This document shows positions 53,401 to 64,000 of a stretch of DNA of 64,000 nt, one piece after another. The notes under the pieces are model-generated. The model was not told where the DNA came from and made no database searches. It saw nothing but the letters and a program-made list of their open reading frames with translations. Origin of the DNA: Membranipora membranacea (Eukaryota > Bryozoa > Gymnolaemata > Cheilostomatida > Membraniporidae). Numbering within the stretch: position 1 is the first letter of the stretch; each line of letters begins with the position of its first letter. The position numbers and the translations under genes were made by a program. The stretch spans positions 28,260,025-28,324,024 of the forward strand of contig OU612070.1 in assembly GCA_914767715.1 (NCBI GenBank), in the 5' to 3' direction.

Positions 53401-54649
53401 CAACACGACAAAAAGTGATAGAAGACTGTCAACAGGTAAATTGGAAAAGGTTGTTGAAGACATATTGACCATCATACACACAATAAAACCTTCTGTCCCT
53501 GGATCTCTTATCATAACACCAACACATGGGGCAGATCAGAGGGACTACCACTACTGTCCTGATGATCCTTTCTCTCTACATGTAGAGTCCACTTTGACTT
53601 TCGCAACAGCATTTTCGCAGGCTGAGAGAAAGGCGCTAGATCAGGATCAAAGAGATGAAGACTATGAGTATCTGGCCAACCAAAATATCACATACAGACC
53701 AACACCTAACGCCCATGAGATGAGTCAGCTTGCTGTCACCTCTATACCTATGCAGGACTCAGCTGAGATGATAAAGGTAACAGAGGATTTGATAAGCAGA
53801 TATGGTGAACCAAAGAACTTGTTGGAAGACAACATACCTCTTCAGGTGATCTTCAACCATTCAATCACAGACCCAGAAGCAACTGAGGATAATTTCAAAG
53901 AAGCTCACCTCCAAATGATGCAGCTCAAAGTAAGAATGAAGACTCTTGGACAAGGTACCCTTATATGCACACCAAAACTCAATATATTCTCAGTCAAGGA
54001 GTCGCAACTCTTCTATGACTACCATTTCTCACCTGAATACTTGTTACAAGATAGAAGAAACAAGTCATCGTCAAAAACAACATTATCTTCATCTGGAAGG
54101 AGATTTGATGTGGTCTACTCACCAAAACCAGTTGAAGAAGACTTAACGTATGTCCTTAAAAACAGCTGTCTTCTTGACGCTGATCCTAAAAAAGCTAGTG
54201 GGAACCAAGAAAAAGTCACCAAACAAGAGAAAGATACAGCACATATATTCAAATTTGGCGACAGAGTCAATGTCAAGGTATACTTTAATATTAGCAGCTC
54301 ACAACCAATCCTGTCAGACATGGAAATCAATGACATACTATCAAACATCACAGAACTGCTGCAGTCAACCAAACCAACAAAACAGTGTATTATCACAGTA
54401 TCTAAGACTGCAGATGACCCGATCGAATATTACTTTCTTACCAATCCGACTCAACCAATCTCGCCGTCTCCCTCACCACCAGTATTTAGACCATGGCAGT
54501 TTGCAAGTACGACAAGCATGGAATCATTTTGGTCAGCAACATCTATGGCTACTACAGGAACCAAACATCCTGACAACTGGTATGCTCTACTATTTAGATT
54601 GCAGGTTTATAGGCCATATCAATGTGTATCCCACAATGCAATTCTCTGA
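32476..54649 (+). CDS. Giant lipid-anchored repeat protein of unknown function
   Basis: Predicted product of about 6,569 residues from six exons: 32476-32644, 32996-33427, 33880-33965, 34436-34481, 34896-35026 and 35804-54649. All borders are GT-AG and every phase agrees. The start has A at -3. MGNLLASC fits an N-myristoylation site (Gly2, small residues at 6-7) with a nearby cysteine for palmitoylation. Residues 1 to about 290 are low-complexity: Met/Pro/Gln-rich, an Arg-rich patch (RRRRHTRCRR-like) and YESVYYYYDG. The rest is about 45 diverged copies of a unit of about 140 residues. No enzyme motif, transmembrane segment or named domain is recognised. Likely cytosolic and membrane-anchored (inference). 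The 3' end could change if a weak donor at 54580 (ctg|gtatgc) is used, but the stop at 54647-54649 is the simplest end. Function unknown. Confidence 0.88.
35804..54649 (+). other. Single 18.8-kb exon with about 45 diverged repeat units
   Basis: This exon follows a clean acceptor (atgtttgcag) and stays open for 18,846 bases. I counted about 45 matches to a core of the form hL..h.P..PG.LIVTP. Good examples are ALHPVTPGQLIITP, VKPSQPGTLVVTS, LAPALPGTMIVTP, IKPTRSGFLIITP and IKPSVPGSLIITP. Each unit runs: a strand like IpIxVhhN, an amphipathic helix of about 20-25 residues, the core, a Y.F.Yhv strand, a DY.h strand, then a helix ending near a conserved Ser/Ala-hydrophobic pair. Some units are worn, for example those near 38.8 kb and 51.5 kb. 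Four strongly basic patches interrupt the array, at about 41813-41851, 42674-42718, 45643-45682 and 47095-47165. Confidence 0.85.
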
Positions 54650-55860
54650 AATTCCCAGTGAGATGAGGTTACAATAACATGTGACCATTGATATGAATTC
54701 ATGGATTAGAGGTAAAATACACAGATGGCTATTTGTGGAGAAATTACATATAAGAATACCAGAATATAACTTTGTGTCAGTAATTTGATCTAGCTGAAAT
54801 TCTGGCAGCTTTATTGTTATGCATTGAATGACCTCCCAGTACTGGCCTATAAAATCTCATGCTTACAGGATCGGCTGTAGCATTACTGAACTTTTGGACC
54901 AATCAAAGATAAGAAATTGTTTCAAGCAATCACTTATAAATTTCCATAAGCTCGTTCAAGGTCAGATATGTTCCCCTAATCCATGAATATATCTCAGTGC
55001 ATGTGACATTGCCTTGATCTTCCTGGTAATTTAAGGATAAATTGCATTGTGCAGATTGTTTTACAAATACATAATCCATTACCATTATAATAGGCCTCTA
55101 TGTAGTACAGATACTTAGTATGTCTCAATAGGCTGGGAGCTAGATTTTAGTCTGATGAGAAACTCAATCATAATGATGAATGGGTGAAAACAGCATTTTA
55201 CCCGTTTCAGAGAGGTCCATAATGTAAAAGCAGTGTTTGTCTCCTTCAGCAACTACACTATAGAGCCTGCCAAGAACAGATGACCTGGAGTTGAACTAAT
55301 AGATTATTATATTGTAGATAATTTTGTCTAATTTCATTCACCCAGGTTGGCATCATTGGTATCAAACATATAAACATCTATCAGAACGAATTCTATGCAT
55401 CAAGTTTAAGTTATTGATGACAATGTTCTTGAGCTTTCTGCTGTTTGAGTTCCAATTATGGTATTTTGTGTATAGATTTTTAGGTGATCACTTAGGGGAT
55501 AATCCGTGTTACGCTTCTCACAAGGCTTTCAAGGGTGTCCAGGAATCGAGCAAATTATTTACAATGAGTTTGCCTCTTTGCATATACTCTGGTGATTAAC
55601 ACTTTTGTCAAGTATCAGCATCGTAGTATATGCACTGTATAAACATCACTTTTCTCAATCACTCTGCATACATACATAGGCCTACATTTACTGGCAGATA
55701 ATAGAGGAGTAATTGATAAAAGTGATGGTGATGCGGGTGGAATATATATATAATGCATCAATTTACAACAACATATTATATATGTATATATATCTATATG
55801 CAGTGTACATTGTTGGAGTAAATATTCATCAAATTGGTGTTTTTAAACTTTATGCCAATA
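54650..55860. other. Downstream region of the giant gene
   Basis: Presumed 3' UTR, then intergenic DNA. No AATAAA is obvious close to the stop. A short open frame at 55324-55599 has hydrophobic content but no family resemblance and is not called. TA-rich tracts lie near 55745-55800. Confidence 0.4.
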
Positions 55861-56333
55861 GAAAGTTTTCTGAGCTCTTATTTATGCCTCAATTTGGAGT
55901 TGTCCTCTCTCCAGTTTGGTACTTTTATCCCACGCCGCATAGGAAAAACCTGCTGAAAGAGGGTTATCTTGAAAACCGCTTATGTTACGATAAAAATTAT
56001 TTTTGATTCAGCGTCTGCACCATTGAAAACCATTGTTGATAAATCTTAATTTTAGTGACGAAACTCATGAAAAATTATGCCAAATTGTCCGCAAAACAGG
56101 CAGAAAATGCTATAATTGACTATCCAAATACTAAAATGATTTCCCAAACTGTGCCCATATGAGTTTTCAATGCTGCAGATTCTGAATCAAAAATAATTTT
56201 TATCCTATTATAGGCGGTTATCAAGATAACCCTCTTTTCAGCACATTTTGCCTATGCGGCGTGGGTTAAAAGTACCAAACTGGAGAGAGGACAACTCCGA
56301 ACTGAGGCCTAAATCAGAGCTCAGAAGACTGTC
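55861..56333. mobile_element. TA-flanked MITE, copy 2
   Basis: A 473-base relative of the element at 19481-19987, with the same terminal inverted repeats and interior order (cagaaaatgctat, tccaaatactaaaat). It is flanked by TA at 55859-55860 and 56334-56335. It lacks a short interior piece present in copy 1 (around accctgagagacagggt). No coding capacity. Confidence 0.88.
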
Positions 56334-57246
56334 TATACACGATTATCCAATGAAAACATATTGGAGTAAAAGTATGTATGTATGTAGTCAGAGAAGGGAG
56401 GGCGGGATATCTTCCACCCTCCCTGGTCAGAGTAATTGATAAAAGTGATGATTAGGCATAAAGTATAAAATCACCAGCGGTGAATATTTACTCCAACAAT
56501 GATGGTTCCATCTATAGGAAGTTAAGTTCACAACTCAGTTCCTAACACCCTAGCGATCTTACGCTTTATAACATTGCTTCCATTATTATACGCAAGTTAA
56601 AACTATTATCAGAGAGTAAACCAGAGACTTAATATACATAGTATATTAATAGTGTATTAAGTCTATGGGGTAAACTGATATTGGAATTTGTATGAGTTCA
56701 GCTCCTTACAACACATCATAGGAAATGCTCCCTGTAAGACGACTCTTGGTGAAGCTGATTCTGAGTAGTTTTCATCTTGTAATTGAGACAATGAAGAAGA
56801 CATAAGATCACTAGGGTGTGTAGGGAGAAGTAGCCTTGTCACTTGGGGTGCTGGTGCTTTGCTTTCTTTGTGGGAGAAAAAAATACAAATCACCATTGGG
56901 CTGTGTGACAAGGCTAGGCGAGGGGTACATAAATATTACCCCTAATACGGCCTTATCCTTTAGCACATACACCCACCTACATCACAGTAAATATATCGAG
57001 ATTAACATCTTGTTAAATTACGTAACCCGAAACTAAGAGTATATGAAGCAGCAACCCAGCCTCTTCTAGGTTTACAGGTAATGGGGTTAGGTAGACGGAA
57101 ACGAATTTCAAATGAGTAGGTAAAACTTTCAAGAATCATCAAAGGCAATTATGAATCTTTTACAATATTGTGACATCAACTCTCAAGATCTCCACACCTT
57201 GGATCATCAGTGCAATTCGGTAATCAAGAAAAGTAACCTGCTGTCT
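56334..57246. other. Intergenic stretch with short inverted repeats
   Basis: No gene is seen. A short palindrome (gggagggcgggatatc/ccaccctccc-type) lies at about 56396-56425. agccttgtcac near 56831 and gtgacaaggct near 56905 form a loose inverted pair about 85 bases apart. Confidence 0.35.
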
Positions 57247-57321
57247 GCTAGCATTGTCACGCGGCTACTTTTTATTTTGGAGATCCCCAAAATAAAAAAG
57301 TAGCCGTGTGACATGGCTAGC
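57247..57321. repeat. 75-bp foldback
   Basis: Arms gctagcattgtcacgcggct... and its near-complement ending gacatggctagc pair across about 35 bases each, with gagatc at the loop. The inner part is a run of T against a run of A. Probably a small foldback element. Confidence 0.75.
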
Positions 57322-57331
57322 TTCCTGCTAC

Positions 57332-58345
57332 CTGACTCCTGACCTGAACAACTTAGAGGAAACTGTACAGTTACTTGATATTCGTGTCCAGTTAATGTGA
57401 CTTAAAAGGTGCCTCTTATCTTGTATGCTCACTGATTCGGGGATGGTTTCAATCAGAATATGGAAAAACTCAACATAACTGACATATTTCCACAATTTAG
57501 CCACACTGCACTCAATATATAGCCTGACTAAATTTCTGAAACTGAAATCATCCCTGGTATTTTGGTCTATCTTAATAAGTACACCACTATGTTATATTGT
57601 AGAGCATACCAGTAGCGGAAAGGGGAAGGAGCAGAACAAGTCTCTGGATTGCTAAATATTACAATAAGTTGATTATAGTTTAAGTTGATTATATTAAGAT
57701 GATTATATTATATCATACATAGTGATGTAGTGACCTGACCAATCAATATCATTTTTACGCGAGTTCTCTCAATATACATTTGTCTTTTTAAATAAAAACT
57801 CACCATCAAATGTATCACATTGTGTCTTTGCCTTTGTTCACATCAATTCCAAAATAGCCCACTGGCAGTCTTGTCATAAATTCCAGCATGAAGTGTTGGT
57901 ACCATTGCATCCCTGAAAAATAAATACATAATTATATCAATCAATGGAGGGAAAGTAACGCAATAGGTTTGGGAAACCCTAATACAGGCTCACTCATATG
58001 GACATGGGGGTAAACATAAAGCAGCCTGTCAGAGTTATAATTGATACGCTATGAGAACGCAAGGCTTGGCACAGACAACTATAGTTAGCCACATGTGTGT
58101 AGTTAGGTCACACCTAACGTGTCTTGGCAAGCCTTGTTTTTAGGGTTGTTGTTGGGTTCTCCCCCCCCCCCCCCATTCACCAACATAGCTTGTCAAGACA
58201 AGTCACACCTAACAGATCACAAAATGTCAATCTCATTTATGCTAGGGGAAACCTATTGAAGAATGACTATGGGTTGCACATCATACGGGGCTTGTCCATT
58301 TCTTGTGTTCATTTCAACTACAACTCCACCTACAAAAGTGAACAA
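57332..58345. repeat. Local duplication, copy A
   Basis: About 1 kb resembles 59879-60783 in the same order and orientation, with substitutions and indels. On the minus strand it holds an exon-like segment, 57912-57804, with a good pyrimidine tract and CAG acceptor and a GTGAGT donor. One frame reads MQWYQHFMLEFMTRLPVGYF and stops 11 bases before the donor. I do not recognise the peptide, and the two copies differ mostly at amino-acid-changing sites. A coding role is doubtful. A run of 14 C lies at 58161-58174. Confidence 0.55.
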
Positions 58346-59878
58346 AGCTTTTAGGATAGGATTAAACACGTTTTTTTCCATTGTATTTATATTGAATGAG
58401 CCAATTGGACTTTATTTCTTATTGGAAAGGGATTGATGCTGAAGGATCGGAGGGTATTATTAGTAGTCTCTTTAATAGTAGAAAGCTCTGATTCTAGACT
58501 AGAGTTACAGAGAAAAGTGGTATTCTTCACATTTTTTAACCTAACTAACTACTTGCTGTGTATTGAGCCAAATAAAAATTATGAAATACCAACACAAAAA
58601 CTTGCATTTTTTTGTCAACCAAGTTCTGGGAGTTCTCCATCTTTATAATGTACCCAGGATTTTAATACATTACTGATGGCTGATTATTGAGGCCTCACAC
58701 TCACTGTATGAGTAAAAAAAATATAATATTCATGAAAATGCAAATTAGAACTCTGAAATTCCTTGTCAGACATCATTGTTCGAATTGACCTCTCCTTGAT
58801 TCTTTGGGCTTTTCAATCCGCAGGTTTTACATTGGGACATTTACATTTTACCTATTCAAGATGTCTATGGGTACAAGGCAGTTACTCAAAACATATAATA
58901 ATGCTGATCACAAAAAAGGTTTTCTCAACACAATCCACAGGAAATTAGCACAAACATTTGCCATCTCTTCAGCACGTTGTCCATTCCTAAGTGGAATTTT
59001 GTCCAAAGCACAACCTGCCTGCTTCCAGTTTGAAATTCAAATGAGAAATTGTTGATGAAACTGACTAAGTGTTGTTCTTTCAACATAAATGGGAACTCCT
59101 GAGTTTTAAATTTGGTCATTTACATGGAACTGAGTACGAGTTGTTTCCTCAACATCAATGAGAGAAGATAACTCTCACAATTTCTACCTATTTCTAAGCA
59201 AGCTGGCTAATTAATCAGGGCGTTATTAGTTTAATTAGCTTAATTAGATTAATCGGGAATTAATTAGTCAGGGAGAGTGGTAAGATTTGTTGCATAGTGT
59301 GATGGGAGTAAGGTATATACAGGGCAGTAATAGAAGATCACCATGGTGACCCATTTGAACTCGAGCACAACGTGTATGTTCCTGCAGCAAGATCAAATGG
59401 AATTCTCATTTATCTGGGTTCATATAGGGTTTGTTTTATGTCATTTTTGAACAGTTTGTTCAGTCTTTGGTATCACATCATGTCTTCTCAAGGTGTTCTC
59501 TGTTCATGGGGTAGGTTCAGAGTTGACATTAGTCCGTGCGTCATAAGAGAAATGATTTACATCAGAGTTCTTAGTATACACGTGATTCTACTAACAACCA
59601 AGTATTAAATGATACAAAAAGACACTAGGAGGTGTTATGTTCTGCGGCGTATGTGGTTAGGGGGTGGGAGAGTTACGCAGACGATCAGATGTGAGTACTG
59701 AACCCAAAAATAATATTGGTTATTTATCGAAGTCGTCTTTTTTTAAACAGGGATCGTTTCAATTTCTGACATGAAATGCAAGGGGTGATGTGGTACAATT
59801 AACAAAAATATAACAAATTATTAATTATATGGAACATCGGCAGAATTCAACAATCAAGAAAAATGAACCTACTCTCTG
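58346..59878. other. Intergenic spacer between duplicated blocks
   Basis: No gene is recognised. An open frame of 83 codons at 58804-59055 (+) has no family signature and is weak evidence for a gene. AT-rich ttaatta repeats lie near 59208-59270. Confidence 0.35.
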
Positions 59879-60783
59879 CTACCTGACTCCTTAACTGAAC
59901 AACATAAAAGAACAAACTGAAGAGATGCTTTATAATCATAACAGGTCTGTGACTGGTAAACGTGACTTAAAGGGTGCCTCTTATCTTGTATGTTAAAATA
60001 CTAAAGTACTAAATAACCGATTGAAATCATATCCGGTATTTTGGTATCTCTGAATACATTTAACCCTACTTCATATTTCAGAGTAAGAGCGAATCCAGGG
60101 AGAAATAAAAATCGTCCAAAAAGGGAGTGAACAGAGGAACTCTGGATTATATTAAAGGTTATTATAGATTATAGGTTAATATAAGTATTATATTTAGGGA
60201 ATGTAAAATTACTTAAATAATGAATATTATTTTACGTAAGGAGTAGTCAAAATATACATTCTTTTCTTAAAAAAAAACTCACCATTGAATGTATCACATT
60301 GTGTCTTTGCCTTTGTTCACATCACTTCCAACATAGCTTACTGGCAGACTTGTCACAAATTCCAGTATGGTGTGTTGGTACCATTGCATTTCCGGAAAGC
60401 CTTCAAAACTCATTAGGAGGAGGAAAAGAGACATGATAAGTTTGGGAAACCATCCTTTTTATAATAAAACAGGCTTACTCACAAAGCAGTCGGCGAGAGC
60501 TTGAATTAATATGCTATGAGAAAGTTGGGCTCGACGCAAACAAAAAATAGCAATATGTGTTTAGTTCAGTCAGTCACACCTAACAGATCACAAAATTTAC
60601 TCCTCATAAATAGTTAGTTCTTTTCATAAACATATATTTATATGTTTATGGTTCTTTCAGATCGTGCTATGTCCATCTTATAAATGCTAAGGAAAACGTC
60701 CTGATGAATGAAGTGCACATCATACCATACTATCCAATTGCTTGTGTTCATTTTCACTGCAATACATCCTGCAAAAGAGAGCG
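59879..60783. repeat. Local duplication, copy B
   Basis: Relative of copy A (57332-58345). It shares cttaaa(a/g)ggtgcctcttatcttgtatg-type sequence, aactcaccat and tcacattgtgtctttgcc. The exon-like segment lies at about 60283-60390 on the minus strand. It keeps the GTGAGT donor, but the acceptor seen in copy A is lost (ccggaaatgc in place of tcagggatgc). Confidence 0.55.
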
Positions 60784-60933
60784 ATCTCTGAATTCATCTG
60801 CGTCTGCGCATGATTTCAAAAGATTTTTGAACTGAAATTGTTTGCTGAAAGAGCTACAGGTGACTAAATCCATCAAATGCGGTATGTATGAGCAGCTTAG
60901 GAGGTAGTCTTTCAAACAGAATACTCAGAGAAG

Positions 60934-61058
60934 CGGGTTCTGGAAAACGCGGAAAAGCGGAAAATCAGTTTCATCGCGGAAAAGCGTTTTCGAAAACGCG
61001 GAAAACGCTTTTCCGCGATGAAACTGACTTTCCGCCTTTCCACGTTTTCCAGAACCCG
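60934..61058. repeat. 125-bp long palindrome
   Basis: Two 58-base arms are reverse complements with about three mismatches and a 9-base loop at 60992-61000. The arms are built from gcggaaaa-type blocks around tcagtttcatcgcgg. Both strands are open through it, which is a by-product of the symmetry and not evidence of a gene. Confidence 0.88.
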
Positions 61059-61069
61059 TCAGGGAAGTG

Positions 61070-61210
61070 CTGTCCAAGTTTCTTTGACTCCAGAGACCAT
61101 GAAAGTTGGATGTGTTTTCAAAACCATGAATTACCTTCAAACAACAAAACAACAAAAACTCAAGGGGGGCAGTCAAACATTGCCAAAATCCCAGGTTTTG
61201 GAGTAGGCCT
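61070..61210. repeat. Dispersed repeat, copy 2
   Basis: Reverse-oriented relative of 24718-24905, sharing caaaaactcaagggg, cagtcaaacattgcc and cccaggtttt. It directly follows the long palindrome, so both may belong to one composite element. Confidence 0.6.
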
Positions 61211-61478
61211 GTGGGTCAAACTCAAACTGTACCAGAGAGTCTTACCTTACCTTACCTTCAACTTAATCCAAACCGTCCACATCACGGGCACATTTGGATA
61301 AATATACCTTCAGTGTGTTCGGAGGGGTATTGCGTACTGGTATTGCAGGTGATTAATTTACAGAAAAAATGTTAAAAATACACCAATAATTGTCTGACCA
61401 GGGATATAGGTTACTCCTTAGTCTGCTGATCCCAGAGAGTAACAGAAGTTCCTACATGGTCTGACACTTTGCACAACA

Positions 61479-61514
<36 letters not shown>

Positions 61515-62384
61515 CTACTGCTATCAAGAAGCATACATACACTAACTAAACTTAAAGTACTTGGTTAAGTTACTAGTCGGTTAATTAATATCAGTGGAAG
61601 TGGAAGTGTGTATTCCTTTGCTTAATGTTCATCATGGCCATGCTGCAAGTAACTCAATCCATATGCTATATTAAGGTTTCTGAGTAGCGTGTGTGTGTAT
61701 ACTGACAACAATAATAGTTCATTGCTGACAGGAGAATGTGTGAAATACTTGTGTTCAAATTTTCGGATTTTCCCAATTTCTGCAGTAAACATACTGCTTC
61801 CGGCTTGTTGGGTTCATTAATTAGCTTGGGAACCAAAATTTTATTGGGGTCCTCAGCCTTTGTTGTGCAGGAATGAAGACAACTCCCCAGTTCATCTTAA
61901 CTACTCAAGAAGAAAATAGTCTGCTTCTTTCATTCTCCCTGTTCAGACAAGGAGTGCTTCAGATAAGAACAGTTTTGCCCATATATATATATATATATAT
62001 ATATATATTACAACACCTTGCAAATTGTGTTCAGCTGATAGGATGGTTTTTTTATCGACATAATGCAAATTTGTTACAGGTCCAAAAAAGAATAAAAAGC
62101 ATATAAAAGCCAATCCCTATCAATTTTTACAATTAAATTTTGTTTCATGTGGAATTAATATTATGAGAATGAATTCCCTGATCCATGCAACTCTTTACCT
62201 GATGGTGCAGAAATCTCAAGATGAGCAGTTACTTGATGATTAACAGGATTGTTGCACCTGAAAAGGATCTTTCTGATAGAGTTTTCGAAGGATGTAACAA
62301 AAAATTTAGAGCATTCAGCCTTGGTCAGGTTAATCTATGATCTGGCTGATCAGGGAGAACAAAATTCTCCATAGACTGATTGAG

Positions 62385-62805
62385 TGTCTGTTTTGTCATG
62401 GAATAGAGATGTTCACAGTCACATTGACCACACAGCAGATTTTAAAACTTTCGAAAAATTGCTCCAGTGATTATTTTCACTATCTGAAGCAATATTAGGG
62501 GGTTACCCCCAAATCATACATTATAGTGAGCGGTCATGCATTATTAGAATATTTCTCTTGTACTTCTTTATTTTTCCACAAAATAATATACTTTTATGCG
62601 AACAGGGATGAGAAGGAATTCCTGTTTTGTCGTGGAATAAACATGTACACATTGATGGCCCAGTAGATATTAAAACTTTCGAAAATTATTCAAGAGTATA
62701 TTTTCACTATCTGAAACAATTTCAGCGGGTTGCCTCCAAATCATACATTATTGCGAGCCCTCATGCATTTTTAGAATTTCTTCTCTTATATTTCTTTATT
62801 TTCAG
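62385..62805. repeat. Tandem duplication of a block of about 190 bp
   Basis: Blocks at about 62385-62580 and 62615-62805 are similar: both contain ctgttttgtc, aaaactttcgaaaa, ttttcactatctga and aaatcatacatta. In copy 2 one forward frame is open for about 90 codons (62627-62905). In copy 1 the same frame has several stops, so the open frame is probably chance. Confidence 0.6.
62795..62800 (-). promoter_or_regulatory. Candidate poly(A) signal of the innexin gene
   Basis: AATAAA on the minus strand lies about 305 bases after the innexin stop codon. It is the nearest canonical hexamer I saw on that strand. Confidence 0.4.
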
Positions 62806-63104
62806 AAAGATAATAGCATTCTATGAGAAGAAACCTAGAGACCGTAGTCTTTCCGTTCACCTGCTTGCAGAGATTATGAGGTTTTTCGAAAAACTATTAC
62901 AATAATATTAACATGATGAGGCAAATGATAAAGAGAAAATGATTTAGGTTTCATACTTTTATCTAAAAAAAAATCCAATCGCATTGGCAACAAAAAATCT
63001 CAGAAGAAAATAAAGATATCCGAATTTGTGTATGCTGCAAATCATCAGTGCCCCTCAAATACAATTCCTAAACATTACATTTGCCCACCTGCAACCCGTT
63101 ATGT

Positions 63105-64000
63105 CTACAACACTACACTGTGGTCTACATCATCTAGCTCAACAAAGTTCATCCTTTCCTGCTCTAGGTTGTTATATTTGTATTTATGATGAGTGTTATC
63201 TGAAGAGGAGACCCCAGCAGCGCTGTGTATGGTTCGTATATTACATCTCCTCTGTGAGTAGTTATCCCACAGCTCTGCCAGAAGCTCATCAAACTCAACA
63301 CATGTGGTGTTCTTATATACAATCTTTAGTAGAAATAATCCATCTAAAGACAAGTACTGTCCTGAAAACAAAGAAAAAATCACCGTGATAGTCAGCTACC
63401 CCTTGCAATTCTTGTCTTGGAAGCTAGTAAAAAACCACCAACCTATTGTGAATGTTGTCCTTATCACTACCAACTCAAAGGCACTCTGATTGTGAAGGGT
63501 TGCTATCTACTGTCTGCTAGGCTTCAGCCATTTAACAATGTTTTCTGTTGGCAGTAACCAACTACGTGTGATGCTAAGATAGGAGTTGTCTTAACAGACA
63601 CTAAGGGTTGACAACTTAACAAAATTAGTTCATCTCCAAATAAACAAGCAGAAATTTATGCCGAAGAGGGAAATTACGGTTTTGTTGGAGGTGAATCGTT
63701 GACAGTGCTACAAACTTGCTGTCGATAACATATCTTTGGATACATGCTAAGCTTGAGATTGGTACCAGAAAAGGATGTGATGTGTTGCATTTGAAGGAAT
63801 AACCATCATGCCGGAAAATTGAACACTTACTTGTGAATCTTTTAAGATGCTTCATATCATCATCTATAAAACACCTTCCCCTGTGCTGTAAATGTGTCTC
63901 TATGAAGTCAATGTTAAGTAAATGGAGCTTCATCCAGGAGAGTATACCGATAATAGTCATAGATGACACAAAACACAGCCAGAACCATATGACCAAATAA
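63105..64000 (-). CDS. Innexin (gap junction channel), C-terminal part, cut by the window edge
   Basis: Innexins are four-pass membrane proteins that form gap junctions and hemichannels in invertebrates. Two exons are seen on the minus strand: from beyond 64000 to 63831, then 63361-63105, joined in phase 1. The first encodes the fourth membrane segment (YLVIWFWLCFVSSMTIIG), matching the innexin pattern LWFW at TM4, then a cytoplasmic stretch. The second begins (R)QYLSLDGLFLLKIVYKN and FDELLAELWDNY, the conserved innexin C-terminal block seen in relatives as DGVFLLR..N....ELWD. An acidic, hydrophilic tail of about 45 residues follows, ending at the TAG at 63105-63107. The three other membrane segments and the N-terminus lie outside the window. 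Confidence 0.88.

Larger units (their letters stand above)
61211..63104. other. AT-rich region downstream of the innexin
   Basis: No gene is recognised. TA dinucleotide runs lie at 61483-61508 and 61981-62008. Two tandemly duplicated blocks of about 190 bases follow (separate entry). Its right part should include the innexin 3' UTR. Confidence 0.45.

Noticed and set aside
54150-54677. 175-codon forward frame overlapping the giant exon's end
   Set aside because: It is in another frame of a well-supported coding exon and has no family resemblance.
60888-61301. 137-codon open frame, and its minus-strand partner
   Set aside because: Both run through the long palindrome and a dispersed repeat; openness on both strands follows from the symmetry.
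62627-62905. 92-codon forward frame as a gene
   Set aside because: The tandem duplicate of its first half carries several stops in the same frame, and no domain is recognisable.

Overview
The window is animal nuclear DNA. Genes are split by GT-AG introns, and AT-rich intergenic DNA holds MITEs, foldbacks, microsatellites and a degraded LTR retrotransposon. A partial innexin at the right edge points to an invertebrate with gap-junction innexins (a protostome, cnidarian or ctenophore) rather than a vertebrate or sponge. I cannot name the species.

Layout. 0.4-1.3 kb (+): ER peptidyl-prolyl isomerase FKBP2, with signal peptide and C-terminal KDEL. 1.9-6.3 kb (-): a STIP1/Hop co-chaperone in eight exons that lacks the TPR1-DP1 half. 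It is convergent with FKBP2. 7.6-18.6 kb (-): SRBD1, the animal Tex homologue, in 17 exons. In two of its introns the 3' end of the preceding exon plus its splice donor has been copied in tandem: about 53 x 47 bp and 6 x 50 bp. Its introns also hold an intact hAT-type MITE and several foldbacks. 18.6-24.5 kb: a repeat-rich block with a foldback MITE, a tRNA-headed SINE-like sequence, a TA-flanked MITE, a large foldback, and a Ty3/gypsy element whose pol is fused to a partial 3' LTR. 24.5-28.6 kb: no gene seen. 28.9-30.5 kb (+): a secreted VMO1-family protein in four exons behind a TATA box. 32.5-54.6 kb (+): the most striking locus, described below. 54.7-63 kb: no convincing gene; a second copy of the TA MITE, palindromes and two local duplications. 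63.1-64 kb (-): the C-terminal end of an innexin, running off the window.

The giant gene. Five small exons join in frame to one uninterrupted exon of about 18.85 kb. The predicted protein has about 6,569 residues. It starts with an N-myristoylation-type sequence (MGNLLASC). After a disordered-looking leader of about 290 residues, nearly all of it is about 45 strongly diverged copies of a unit of about 140 residues. The unit centres on a motif like L..hKPt.PGTLIVTP, followed by a Y.F.Yhv strand. I do not recognise the repeat as a named family. It is the best candidate here for an undescribed system: a lipid-anchored giant repeat protein of unknown role.

FKBP2 and STIP1 both act in protein folding (ER and cytosol), but I see no sign that the genes form one pathway. 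The cluster looks like ordinary animal gene order. All exon joins were worked out by hand from splice consensus, reading phase and family resemblance. No RNA or database search was available.
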